Made by a program: the position numbers and the translations under genes. The notes under the pieces were generated by a model. It saw only the letters and a program-made list of their open reading frames with translations, ran no database searches and was not told the origin of the DNA. Shown here in pieces: positions 46,814 through 55,416 of a stretch of 64,000 nt of DNA. Location of the stretch: the NCBI GenBank assembly GCA_013289585.1, contig JABCZR010000012.1, positions 1 to 64,000 on the forward strand. The letters run 5' to 3'. This stretch comes from Acidobacteriota bacterium. Its GTDB lineage: Bacteria; Acidobacteriota; Terriglobia; Acidiferrales; UBA7541. Every line of letters begins with the position of its first letter. Positions within the stretch are counted from its first letter, which is position 1.

Positions 46814-49513
46814 TCAAGAACCCTTTTCAAGCTGCCTCAATCGTTCCTGCAATTTTTGCAGCTCGATACGCTGTTCAGCAAGCGTCGCTTCCAACCCCTT
46901 GATGATTTTCTCCGGCGCCCGGCTGCGAAAGGTCTCATCGCCGAGTTGCCGCTCTTTCGAAGCGATGGCCTTTTGTAATCCCTCAATTTCTTTCTTCAGC
47001 CGAGCTATTTCTACCTGCGGATTGACTATTTCCGTAAAAGGAATACGAAGGTCAAACGCCGAGGTGCTGCGAGTCATTCCATCTCCCTGGAGTCGCTCGG
47101 AGGTCACGCGCAATCCGGATAGTGCTGCGAATCTCTCGATCGCAGCTCGGTTTGCCACGATCAAATCACGAGCGATCGCATCCCCTGCAGAGAAGTCCGC
47201 TTGTACTTTCTTCTTCGGATCGAGTTTCAATTCCGCGCGAATCGTCCGCATCGCTGTAACCACTTCCTGGATCAAAGCGACATCACTCAAAGCCTTTGTG
47301 TTTTTCCAATCCACTCTCGCTTCCGGAAACCGGTCCAGCGCGATCGATTTCGCACCCGCTTTCTGCGGCAATTGGTGCCAGAGCTCTTCCGTCAAGAATG
47401 GCATGAAAGGATGCAGCAACCGCAACGCGGCATCGAATGCCGCAAATAAATTCTTCCACGCGGCGATCGCACGCTCGCGGTCGGTATTCTGCAGTTCCGG
47501 CTTCACCCACTCGATATACCAGTCGCAAAAATCTCCCCAAAAGAATTGATACACACCTTGCGCAGCTTCATGGAACCGGTAATTCTTTAGCGCTTCGTTC
47601 ACCAATTCAATCGCCCCGGCCAGCCGCGCAAACAGCCAGGCATCCACCAACGGCACTTTCCCGCTCACGGCGTATGGAGCCTTCGCGCGTGCTTCCGGAG
47701 TTGCCAATTCCTCTAACTTCGTCCCGCCTTCCTCAAACTTGTCAAGATTCACAAACAGGAACCGCGCCGCATTCCAAATCTTGTTTGCAAAATTTCGCGC
47801 TCCCGCCAGCCGGTCATCCGATAAAATAATGTCCGTCCCCGGCGCGGCCATCGACGCCAGGCAAAAACGCATGGCATCCGTTCCGTACTGCAGATTGAGC
47901 GCGACCGGATCCAGCCCCGTTCCCTTGGACTTGGACATCTTCTCGCCGCTCGCCGTGCGCACCAACGAGTGCAGATAAACCGCCCCAAAGGGGACCTTGC
48001 CGGTAAAGTGGATTCCCAGCATGATCATTCGCGCCACCCAGAAAAACAGGATGTCGTATCCCGTGATCAAAAGTGTCGTCGGATAATACTTCTTGAAGTC
48101 CGCGGTTTCCTCCGGCCAGCCCAGCGTCGAAAAGGGCCACAGCCCCGAACTAAACCACGTATCCAGAACATCGGGATCCTGTTCCAGATTTGCCGAGCCG
48201 CACGTCGCACACTTTGCCGGCGCCTCTCGCGCAACGGTGATATGCGCGTGTTCTTTGCAGTACCACGCCGGAATCCGGTGCCCCCACCACAATTGCCGCG
48301 ACAGCGTCCAGTCCCGGATATTCCGCATCCAGTTGAAATATTCCTCGCGCCGGTTATCCGGTACCATGCGGATTTCTCCGCGCTCCACCGCCGCAATCGC
48401 CGGTTCGGCCAGCGGCTTCATCCTGCAGAACCATTGCGTCGAGATGCGGGGCTCCACGATCGTCTTGCTCCGCTCGCAAATTCCGATCGCTGTCGTATGC
48501 TCCGTTATTTTCTCAAGCAGGTTCTGTGCCTTGAGGTCTTCCACAACCCTCTTGCGCGCCTCAAACCGATCCAGTCCTGCGTACGCTCCTGCGTTGGCAT
48601 TCATGCGCCCGTCGTCCGTCATCACGTCGATCTCAGCCAGTTTGTGCCGCCGTCCCACCTCGAAATCGTTCGGATCGTGCGCGGGCGTGATCTTCACCGC
48701 CCCTGTTCCAAACTCGCGGTCCACCATCTCATCCGCGATGATCGGAATCTCGCGGTTCATCAGCGGCAGCAAAACTTTCGTGCCGATCAAGCCCTTATAA
48801 CGTTCGTCTCCCGGATTTACCGCTACCGCCGTGTCGCCCAGCATGGTCTCCGGGCGCGTCGTTGCCACCACAACAAACTCCTTCGTCCCCACCACCGGAT
48901 ACTTGATGTGCCACAGATGTCCTTGCCGCTCTTCGTGCACCACTTCCAAATCGCTCAGCACCGTCAAGCACACCGGGCACCAGTTCACCAGTCGCGTTTC
49001 CCGGTAGATCAATTTCTCTTCATACAGCCGCACAAAAACTTCGCGGACCACCCGTGACATTTCCGGAGAAAGCGTGAACCTCTCCCTCGACCAGTCGCAG
49101 CTTTCCCCAATACCCTTCATCTGCTGCGTAATTTGGCTGCCCGCTTCTGCTTTCCACTTCCACACCTGTTTCTCAAACTCCTCGCGCCCGAGTTTCTTGT
49201 AGTCGATGCCCTGATCCATCAGGTGCTTCACAACCACGCGCTGCGTGGAAATTCCCGCGTGGTCCGTGCCAGGCAGGTACAAAGTGTTGTACCCACGCAT
49301 GCGGTGCCATCGCGTCAGGATGTCGATCTCCGTGTGCTCCAGCATATGTCCGATGTGCAGCGAGCCTGTCACGTTCGGCGGCGGAATCACGATGGAAAAA
49401 ACCGGCCCCGGTGCGTTCGAATCGGCCTTGAACAGCGCTTCTTTCACCCAGTACTCCGCCCAGCGCGGCTCAATCTGCTGCGGTTCGTACGCTTTGGCGA
49501 TCTCGCGAGCCAT
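46814..49513 (-). CDS. valS: Valyl-tRNA synthetase
   Basis: Class I synthetase charging tRNA-Val with an editing domain. 899 residues: PPPNVTGSLHIGHMLEH (HIGH), KMSKSKGTGLDP, the editing insertion and a C-terminal coiled coil (EIARLKKEIEGLQKAIASKE). ATG 49513 follows AGGAGA; an ATG 14 codons upstream lacks a good site. Monocistronic as far as can be seen. Confidence 0.96.
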   Translation of the reverse strand: MAREIAKAYEPQQIEPRWAEYWVKEALFKADSNAPGPVFSIVIPPPNVTGSLHIGHMLEHTEIDILTRWHRMRGYNTLYLPGTDHAGISTQRVVVKHLMDQGIDYKKLGREEFEKQVWKWKAEAGSQITQQMKGIGESCDWSRERFTLSPEMSRVVREVFVRLYEEKLIYRETRLVNWCPVCLTVLSDLEVVHEERQGHLWHIKYPVVGTKEFVVVATTRPETMLGDTAVAVNPGDERYKGLIGTKVLLPLMNREIPIIADEMVDREFGTGAVKITPAHDPNDFEVGRRHKLAEIDVMTDDGRMNANAGAYAGLDRFEARKRVVEDLKAQNLLEKITEHTTAIGICERSKTIVEPRISTQWFCRMKPLAEPAIAAVERGEIRMVPDNRREEYFNWMRNIRDWTLSRQLWWGHRIPAWYCKEHAHITVAREAPAKCATCGSANLEQDPDVLDTWFSSGLWPFSTLGWPEETADFKKYYPTTLLITGYDILFFWVARMIMLGIHFTGKVPFGAVYLHSLVRTASGEKMSKSKGTGLDPVALNLQYGTDAMRFCLASMAAPGTDIILSDDRLAGARNFANKIWNAARFLFVNLDKFEEGGTKLEELATPEARAKAPYAVSGKVPLVDAWLFARLAGAIELVNEALKNYRFHEAAQGVYQFFWGDFCDWYIEWVKPELQNTDRERAIAAWKNLFAAFDAALRLLHPFMPFLTEELWHQLPQKAGAKSIALDRFPEARVDWKNTKALSDVALIQEVVTAMRTIRAELKLDPKKKVQADFSAGDAIARDLIVANRAAIERFAALSGLRVTSERLQGDGMTRSTSAFDLRIPFTEIVNPQVEIARLKKEIEGLQKAIASKERQLGDETFRSRAPEKIIKGLEATLAEQRIELQKLQERLRQLEKGS

Positions 49514-49670
49514 CTCTTGCAGTTCTCCTGAAAATACTTCCGGCGCGGCCTGCACACACCCGCCATTTCTCGTTCAGAGTAATCCTTGACTATACGAGGT
49601 GGAAAGCAAGCGCGTCAATTCGGCGCTATCTATTGATGGATGGTGAGTATTGTTGCAGACGAGCAGGGAA

Positions 49671-51272
49671 CTACGACTTCTTCGAATTCATCTCTTCCTT
49701 GACCATGGATTCGATCACCGGCTTCAGGATCTCTCGCGTCACCGCTTGCAGGACATCCGGACTCAACTTCGCCAACACTTTGGCGACGAGTTCGTCCATG
49801 CTTGGGGCCGTCGCCTCGCTGGACGGGGGCTGCGCTTCCGCGGCAGCTTCTTTCGAAGCCGAGTGGACCGGTGCAAGCGCGGCGTCTTCCGCAACCTGAG
49901 CCGCTTCTTCTCGAATCGCTTCGACGGCCGCCGCAGGAAGGACCGTTTCTTCAATCACTGCTTGGACCGCCTCGCTGGAAATCGGCAACTCTGCCGTTTT
50001 TCCGGTCCCGTTGGTCGACTCGTGGTTGGGTGTTACAGGTGCCGCCGCAGAATCCCAAGTGGACGCCAGGCGGTTGGCCTTCTGAATTTCTGAATCCCAC
50101 GGACTGGACGCCGAAGAAAACCAGCTGCTCCCGGAGGGCTTCTGTTCCGGCTCGATGGGAGTTGCTTCGTAGGCACTGACTGCAGCAGGCTCCACGGATG
50201 ATTGTGCGTGCCTCTCCGCTGCCACAACTTCTTCCAGCGAACCCACGGTCTCCTCAGCGGGTTTCTTCTCTGCGCCGGATGCAATCACAGCTGCCCACGC
50301 GTCCGAAGCAAAGGGCGCTGCTGGGATTTCCGCTCTCGTTTCAGGTACCGCTGCCGCCGCGGGTGCTTCTTGCACCCGTGCGCTTACTTCATGAAGTTCG
50401 GGCTTTTCTTCTGCGGGTTCCCAGGCGTCTACCTGAGTTATCCCGGACTGAACCGGCTCGAATCCACCCGTGGAGCGCCAGGTTTTCTTGGGTGAGTCCG
50501 ATTCTCCATCGGCAAAGGTTTCAGCTTCCTCACGACGCCATGCTCCCGTTGGCTCTTCTTCCTCTTCTTCTTCGTCTTCTTTGGGTGCGGGATCGCGCCA
50601 ATCTCGTTCCGTCGCCAATTCCGAATTTGCCGGCGGCATGAACGCCGCTTCGTCCTCCGGCTCGCTTGCCGGTGTGTCCAGAAGGCTTCCGAAGGCCACG
50701 GTATTCGAACCGGCGTCAATCCGGACGGGCTCGGGATGAGCAGGAACCTCGTCGACAAAACTTTCGCTCTCCAACGCCACAATTGGCGCATCAGGCAGCG
50801 CAGCCGGCGTCACCGCAGGTACACGAGGCGCCAGGAAATCCGTTGCTTTCACCGGCGCAGGCTCCGGAGTCTTGGCAGCATTCGCCGCCGCAAGAATCAC
50901 ACCGGCGCGCGCCAGCGCCGACTTCACCATGGAAATCAGGGGGTCCGGCGGAACAAATGGCTTTTTCAAAACGCCGTCAGCGCCAACTCGCTGCGCCTCT
51001 TGCTCGTCCAGCGGATCGAACGCTCCCACCAGGAGAATTACTGGAATGTGCGAGAGCGTGGAGTCCGTCTTTACGTACTCGCACACTTCATACCCATTTC
51101 GTACAGGCATAAATACATCGGCCAGCACCAAGTCGGGGTGTATATCCGAAATTTTTCGCACGGCGGCCTCGCCGTTGCCCACGGCAACGACTTCAATGCC
51201 TTGATCCTTCAAGGCAAGTCCCACCATCTTCTGGATGTTGCTGTTGTCGTCCGCAACCAGAATCTTGGCCAC
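49671..51272 (-). CDS. Response regulator receiver protein with a very long acidic/Pro-Ala-rich tail
   Basis: Receiver domain at the N-terminus (VAKILVADDNSNIQ; phosphoacceptor D52 in LVLADVFMP; conserved Lys in LKKPF), followed by about 400 residues rich in Glu, Ala, Pro and Ser with no recognisable output domain. A short helical region ends the protein (ELVAKVLAKLSPDVLQAVTR). GTG at 51272 is chosen because GGAGG lies seven nt upstream and the receiver begins there; upstream codons are not homologous. The tail is likely intrinsically disordered; its partner is unknown. 533 residues. Confidence 0.85.
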   Translation of the reverse strand: MAKILVADDNSNIQKMVGLALKDQGIEVVAVGNGEAAVRKISDIHPDLVLADVFMPVRNGYEVCEYVKTDSTLSHIPVILLVGAFDPLDEQEAQRVGADGVLKKPFVPPDPLISMVKSALARAGVILAAANAAKTPEPAPVKATDFLAPRVPAVTPAALPDAPIVALESESFVDEVPAHPEPVRIDAGSNTVAFGSLLDTPASEPEDEAAFMPPANSELATERDWRDPAPKEDEEEEEEEPTGAWRREEAETFADGESDSPKKTWRSTGGFEPVQSGITQVDAWEPAEEKPELHEVSARVQEAPAAAAVPETRAEIPAAPFASDAWAAVIASGAEKKPAEETVGSLEEVVAAERHAQSSVEPAAVSAYEATPIEPEQKPSGSSWFSSASSPWDSEIQKANRLASTWDSAAAPVTPNHESTNGTGKTAELPISSEAVQAVIEETVLPAAAVEAIREEAAQVAEDAALAPVHSASKEAAAEAQPPSSEATAPSMDELVAKVLAKLSPDVLQAVTREILKPVIESMVKEEMNSKKS

Positions 51273-51444
51273 CAAACGTCCTCCGACGATTCCACGCCAC
51301 CGCGCGCCACGCCAAATCCCGCGTGGCCGCACTGAACCGTCTTCCTCGATATATTGGAGCACTCGAATAGGTAGGCGTCAACGCTTACGGGTCAAGGATG
51401 TGTCGGAAGTGAATATGGTGCTTTCGCGCCCTGCCGGGGACGTC

Positions 51445-51479
51445 AAAAAGCACAAGGGGTGCGGAAATGTCCGCACCCC
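51445..51479 (-). terminator. Intrinsic terminator after bamD
   Basis: On the minus strand a perfect 10-bp GC-rich stem (51470-51479 pairing with 51456-51465, loop of 4) is followed by a T-rich stretch ending CTTTTTG. It lies 35 bp beyond the bamD stop. Confidence 0.75.
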
Positions 51480-51513
51480 CTCTGCCTCTACGAATTCGCC
51501 TTCTGAGCCACTT

Positions 51514-52959
51514 CTACCAGGGGACGAGCTTCTTCAGCCCCTTCTTTTTCTTGCTGGTTGACTCTTTCGAATTGTCCGTGCTTTGCGGCTGCGTGCCGTC
51601 GGTCTTGGCGGCATCGGCAGCCGGTTGCGTACCGGCGGCTGGATCTGTCTTTGCCGCATCGTCTCCCGTCGGCGCCGCTGAGTCTGACTTGGCTGGGGCG
51701 TCGGCCGTTGCAGCGGGGACTGTGCCTGTGCCGTTGGCTGAATCGCTCGTGGCAGGTTTGTTCGGATCAGCTACTGGCGTCACGCTGTTCGGATCGGTTT
51801 GTGTTCCGGACTTGTCGGTGCTCCCGTCCGCAGGGGGCGCTACCTCTTCCGCCGTGCCAGTCCCAGCGCCATTGCCGCCTACAGCTATCGTTTGGACGAT
51901 TCCCGTCGTACTCCCCGCTTTCCGGGTTTGGTCCCCGCCCGTCAGAGTTTCCACTCCCGCGGAACTTTCTGGTTCCGGTTCGAGTGGTGGTTTTCCGGCC
52001 CGGGACGCCACTTGAAACTCCTGTACGGGCCCCGAATGGAGAATAGACAGCGGTTTCATGACCAGGCTGGTGTGCGGCCTCGGCGCATTCTGTTCTGCTG
52101 TCATCCACGCCACTGCTTTCGGATCAGGCTGCGGTATAGGCGCGCCCATGGCCTTCAGCCGTCCCTTTGCATCCGGAACGAGGGGCGACAGCGGGTAGTT
52201 GCGCACAATCTGCGCGTAATAATTCGCGGCGAACTCTTTCTTTTCCGTTCCTTCCCAGAGATTCCCCAGCATCCACAACGCCTGATCCGACTTGCTGTAA
52301 AGCGGATACCGTGTCGCCACACTCTTAAGTCTCGATTCCGCGGCCTTTTTGTCGCCCTTCACGTAATAGTAGTAGCCAATGCGGAAGTCACCCTCGGCCA
52401 GCACTTCCTGCACTTCTCGCAGGTGCTGTTCTGCTTTTCCCTCCAGCGGATCATTTGGATACTTCTTCAAATAAGTCTGAAACTCATCCTCCGCAGCGCG
52501 CGCTTCGGTTCGGTCGCGGTCTGGTTTTTCCATCTGCTTGTAGTGCGCCATTGCCACTTGCAGTTGCGCGTAGGCCGCTTCCTGCATGAACGGGAAGAAC
52601 ACGATGAAATCTTTGTAGGCCTGGATTGCCTGGGTCATGTTCGCTTTGCCGCCCTCTTTAAAGTAGGAATCGGCAATCGAGAGTTTGGCTTTGGCGAGGT
52701 ATTCGCTGTCGGGATAGGTATTGATCAGCGTCTGCAGGTTCAGCCGCCCGACCTCTTGTCTCCCGTGCTTGATGTCATCCATTGCCTTGTCATAGAGGAT
52801 CTTATCGGGCTCGGCGGTATTGTCCGCGCTGGTCGATTTATTGACCTTTTTCTTGTGAAAAATTTGGGCTTCGCACCGGGTGGCGCTTAGGAGAAACAGT
52901 CCGGTCACCAAAACTAGGATCAACCGTATCGCAGTTGTTTCTGACGAAGTTCGGTGCAA
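51514..52959 (-). CDS. bamD: Outer-membrane assembly lipoprotein BamD homologue with long Thr/Pro/Ala-rich tail
   Basis: TPR protein of the BAM complex for outer-membrane protein insertion. Five TPR-like units in about 50-270 (KHGRQEVGRLNLQTLINTYP, AIQAYKDFIVFFPFMQEAAYA, DEFQTYLKKYPNDPLEGKAE). From about 320 the sequence turns into a low-complexity Asp/Thr/Pro/Ala tail and a Lys-rich end, absent from E. coli BamD. The signal sequence ends SATRCEAQ; the residue before Cys is Arg, so the lipobox is not canonical and lipidation is uncertain. TTG start behind GAGAGGTGACG. Single gene with a terminator. Confidence 0.85.
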   Translation of the reverse strand: MHRTSSETTAIRLILVLVTGLFLLSATRCEAQIFHKKKVNKSTSADNTAEPDKILYDKAMDDIKHGRQEVGRLNLQTLINTYPDSEYLAKAKLSIADSYFKEGGKANMTQAIQAYKDFIVFFPFMQEAAYAQLQVAMAHYKQMEKPDRDRTEARAAEDEFQTYLKKYPNDPLEGKAEQHLREVQEVLAEGDFRIGYYYYVKGDKKAAESRLKSVATRYPLYSKSDQALWMLGNLWEGTEKKEFAANYYAQIVRNYPLSPLVPDAKGRLKAMGAPIPQPDPKAVAWMTAEQNAPRPHTSLVMKPLSILHSGPVQEFQVASRAGKPPLEPEPESSAGVETLTGGDQTRKAGSTTGIVQTIAVGGNGAGTGTAEEVAPPADGSTDKSGTQTDPNSVTPVADPNKPATSDSANGTGTVPAATADAPAKSDSAAPTGDDAAKTDPAAGTQPAADAAKTDGTQPQSTDNSKESTSKKKKGLKKLVPW

Positions 52960-53277
52960 ACGTCACCTCTCTCGCAAATCTAGTGTTCCTCGACGCACTC
53001 TGCCAGACCGCCGGGAGCTCGCTGATTCAGCGTCGCTTGGAACGTCCTAGTATACCCTGAACGAAAGGCCAGGCCGAACAACAACTTTGCCCCTTCGGCC
53101 AGGTCTCTTAAGACTACCTTACTGTCTGATGCCGCCTCGCTCCACAAAAGGTTGCCTCCCATGGGCCGTGGGCGCACCCCAGCGGCTTCCAATTTGCCCA
53201 GAACTAGGCCTCATCCCCCCCAAAGTCAAGCATCGCCGGCGTTCGGAGAGGCTCTTCAAAACTCACCTTGCCGAACC

Positions 53278-53305
53278 TGTCGATTTCGCTGCCCCTCATG
53301 CGACG
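53278..53305 (+). promoter_or_regulatory. ECF-type promoter P1 (TGTCGA-N17-CGACG)
   Basis: TGTCGA at 53278-53283, a 17-bp spacer, CGACG at 53301-53305, then TGTAAGTAAG. It is 41 bp before the small membrane protein gene at 53346. The remaining 318 bp from bamD (52960-53277) show no gene I can support. Confidence 0.8.
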
Positions 53306-53345
53306 TGTAAGTAAGGGTAAAGAACTCGCTATTCTGGAGGCCAAC

Positions 53346-53672
53346 ATGACGCGACAGCTCACACTCCCTAGGGGACCCAAATCCATCGCGGGAACGGCCC
53401 TCGTTGGCCTTGGGCTCCTGATTCTGTTCGGAAATGTGGCGGAGAGGGCCGCAGTCCAGTTGAGCTGCCCCCTCGGGAATACCGCGGGAGAGGCTCTAGG
53501 AATGCTGCCCACATTTATCCTTGCAGCAGCATCGCAAGCCTTCCAGGCCTGCGTCATTAATCAACCGGAGTTTTTGCAGGGCCTCTTTCAAATGTTGGTA
53601 TCCTTTTGGCTCCTGCTCTTCGTTATCGTCGGAGCACTGTTGTTGAGGGCTGCCTTCGCGACTAGAGGCTAA
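53346..53672 (+). CDS. Small membrane protein under the ECF promoter P1
   Basis: 108 residues with two strong hydrophobic segments (TALVGLGLLILFGNVAE at about 20-36 and FQMLVSFWLLLFVIVGALLL at about 80-100) and two Cys between them (QLSCPLGN, FQACVIN), so a two-helix membrane protein with a Cys-bearing loop. ATG 53346 follows GGAGG; upstream Met codons are out of the ribosome site. Family not recognised. It shares its promoter type with three DGPF genes and is therefore a likely member of the same sigma-factor regulon. Confidence 0.7.
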   Translation: MTRQLTLPRGPKSIAGTALVGLGLLILFGNVAERAAVQLSCPLGNTAGEALGMLPTFILAAASQAFQACVINQPEFLQGLFQMLVSFWLLLFVIVGALLLRAAFATRG

Positions 53673-53716
53673 GATACCTGAGCCAACCGAGTACGTTTAA
53701 AAAGTGAGACCGTACA

Positions 53717-53744
53717 TGTCGATCCGGCTGCCCCTCGTTCGACG
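53717..53744 (+). promoter_or_regulatory. ECF-type promoter P2 (TGTCGA-N17-CGACG)
   Basis: TGTCGA 53717-53722, 17-bp spacer, CGACG 53740-53744, followed by CCTAAGTAGA. The first DGPF gene starts 86 bp downstream. The spacer end CCCCTCGTT nearly repeats that of P1 (CCCCTCATG). Confidence 0.82.
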
Positions 53745-53829
53745 CCTAAGTAGAGAAAGAGCATAGCCGGTTAAGACTGGCAGGAAGCCCGGGTCCGAAC
53801 CGGAAATCGAACCACAAGGAGATAAGCCA

Positions 53830-54270
53830 ATGCGGGTCATGGTGATCGTCAAAGCAGACAAGAATTCGGAAGCGGGGATTCTGCCGACCAAGGAGACCAA
53901 GGAAACCTTTGCCGCCGTGGGGAAGTTCAACGAGGAGCTGGTAAAGGCCGGGGTGATGCTCGCAGGCGAAGGGCTCCAACCCAGCTCCAAGGGCAAACGG
54001 GTCAGGTTTTCGGGACAGCAGCGGACGGTGATCGACGGGCCCTTCGCCGAAGCCAAGGAACTCGTCGGAGGATTCTGGCTGTGGCAGGTGAAATCCATGG
54101 AAGAGGCAGTGGAGTGGCTGAAGCGCGCCCCGTTCGATGGGGGAAAGGAGGTCGAAATCCGCCAGGTATACGAAGCATCTGACTTTCCGGCTGAGGTCCT
54201 TTCTGCTGAAGACGCCGCGCGTGAGCAGGAGCTGCGCGACGAGCTGCAGAGGAAAACCGCAAAGCGGTAG
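53830..54270 (+). CDS. DGPF/YCII-domain protein 1
   Basis: 146 residues of the YciI-related fold, a small ferredoxin-like domain. The family motif is seen as TVIDGPFAEAKELVGGFWLW. The C-terminal extension after about 115 is charged. Proteins of this type are found next to ECF42-type sigma factors, here at 55417; their biochemical role is not established. ATG follows AAGGAGATAAGCC. No close neighbour in the same transcript is needed, since P2 lies upstream and P3 downstream. Confidence 0.88.
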   Translation: MRVMVIVKADKNSEAGILPTKETKETFAAVGKFNEELVKAGVMLAGEGLQPSSKGKRVRFSGQQRTVIDGPFAEAKELVGGFWLWQVKSMEEAVEWLKRAPFDGGKEVEIRQVYEASDFPAEVLSAEDAAREQELRDELQRKTAKR

Positions 54271-54315
54271 TCGTAGCGCGCACCTGTTGCAGAACGAAAA
54301 ACAACAGACTTGTCG

Positions 54316-54343
54316 TGTCGATTTCGAAGAGCGTCATTCGACG
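54316..54343 (+). promoter_or_regulatory. ECF-type promoter P3 (TGTCGA-N17-CGACG)
   Basis: TGTCGA 54316-54321, 17-bp spacer, CGACG 54339-54343. The second DGPF gene starts 82 bp after the motif. The spacer ends CGTCATT, slightly different from P1, P2 and P4. Confidence 0.8.
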
Positions 54344-54424
54344 CACCATTGAGCGGGAAATTGCAGATGTTCCCGAGTACCCGGCAGTAAAGCAGTGAAT
54401 CCAGACTCACAAGGAGAGACGATC

Positions 54425-54796
54425 ATGAAATTCCTAAGCATCTATAAGACCGCGGAAAGAAGCGTTCCCCCTTCACAGGAGGAGATGGCCAGGATGGGCA
54501 AGCTGGTCGAAGACGGGATGAAGGCCGGCTTCCTGCTTGCCACCGAAGGGTGCCTGCCAACCGCGCTTGGCGCGCGCGTTCGAATGTCCGGCGGGAAGCT
54601 CACCGTGACCGACGGGCCATTCGCTGAAGCCAAAGAGGTAGTCGGTGGCTTCGCGCTCCTTCGGGCGAACTCAAAGGAGGAAGCTCTCGAGATGGTCAAG
54701 AATTTCCTCCAGGTAGCCGGGGATGGTGAGTGCGAGCTTCGCCAGCTGTATGAAGCCGGCCAAAATAAATGTGCCGATGCTGCCGCAAGTTCCTAG
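54425..54796 (+). CDS. DGPF/YCII-domain protein 2
   Basis: 123 residues, starting MKFLSIYKTAERS, with the motif VTDGPFAEAKEVVGGFALL. ATG 54425 follows CAAGGAGAGACG; an earlier ATG-frame would add ten residues without a ribosome site. Paralogue of the genes on either side. It belongs to the same predicted ECF regulon. Confidence 0.88.
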   Translation: MKFLSIYKTAERSVPPSQEEMARMGKLVEDGMKAGFLLATEGCLPTALGARVRMSGGKLTVTDGPFAEAKEVVGGFALLRANSKEEALEMVKNFLQVAGDGECELRQLYEAGQNKCADAAASS

Positions 54797-54854
54797 CCGC
54801 CGTGCGCCTTGGTTTACTCGGGCGCATTGTGGGTTCGACAAATCGTTTCGCGCT

Positions 54855-54882
54855 TGTCGATTCTGTTGGGCCTCGTTCGACG
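54855..54882 (+). promoter_or_regulatory. ECF-type promoter P4 (TGTCGA-N17-CGACG)
   Basis: TGTCGA 54855-54860, 17-bp spacer, CGACG 54878-54882, followed by CTTAAATAGA. The third DGPF gene starts 81 bp downstream. P4 would also transcribe the sigma-factor gene (78-bp gap, no own motif), giving positive autoregulation. Confidence 0.82.
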
Positions 54883-54963
54883 CTTAAATAGACCACAGTT
54901 TCGATCGGTCGAGACCGACAGGGAACTGAGCTCAGGATCCTAAATTAGAATGGAGATAGAACG

Positions 54964-55338
54964 ATGCGATTCATGATGATGGTCAAGCACTCTGAAAACC
55001 AGGGGCCCCCGCCCAAGGGATTCATGGAGGTGATGGCAAAGCTTGGCGAAGACGCGGTCAAAGCTGGCACGATGGTCATTAGCGGCGGGCTGGCCGCGAC
55101 TGCCGCGAGTACGCGTGTGCGGCTTTCAAAAGGACAGATTAACGCCATTGACGGGCCCTTCACCGAGGCCAAGGAGGTCGTCGGCGGGTTCGCGATTCTT
55201 GAATATAAGTCGAAGAAAGAAGCGCTCGAAGGGGCCGTGGCATTTATGGAACTTCACAAGAAGCACTGGCCGGGCTGGGAGGGTGAAACCGAAGTTCGCC
55301 AGCTCCTAGGGCCGGAAGACTTCTGTCCCAAACCCTAG
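54964..55338 (+). CDS. DGPF/YCII-domain protein 3
   Basis: 124 residues with motif AIDGPFTEAKEVVGGFAIL and a C-terminal end containing WEGETEVRQL. ATG follows ATGGAGATAGAACG. It is the DGPF gene directly before the sigma factor and probably in one transcript with it. Starts MRFMMMVKHSENQ, as is common for this type. Confidence 0.88.
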   Translation: MRFMMMVKHSENQGPPPKGFMEVMAKLGEDAVKAGTMVISGGLAATAASTRVRLSKGQINAIDGPFTEAKEVVGGFAILEYKSKKEALEGAVAFMELHKKHWPGWEGETEVRQLLGPEDFCPKP

Positions 55339-55416
55339 GATCGCTTCAAGGCCGCGAAGAAGTGGTCTCTCTGCCCATCTTGCATGGATGGATCGAACGT
55401 GGTGTGATCGGTAGCC

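Noticed and set aside
52980-53192. 70-codon minus-strand frame between bamD and promoter P1
   Set aside because: No ribosome site, no recognisable fold, composition unlike its neighbours.
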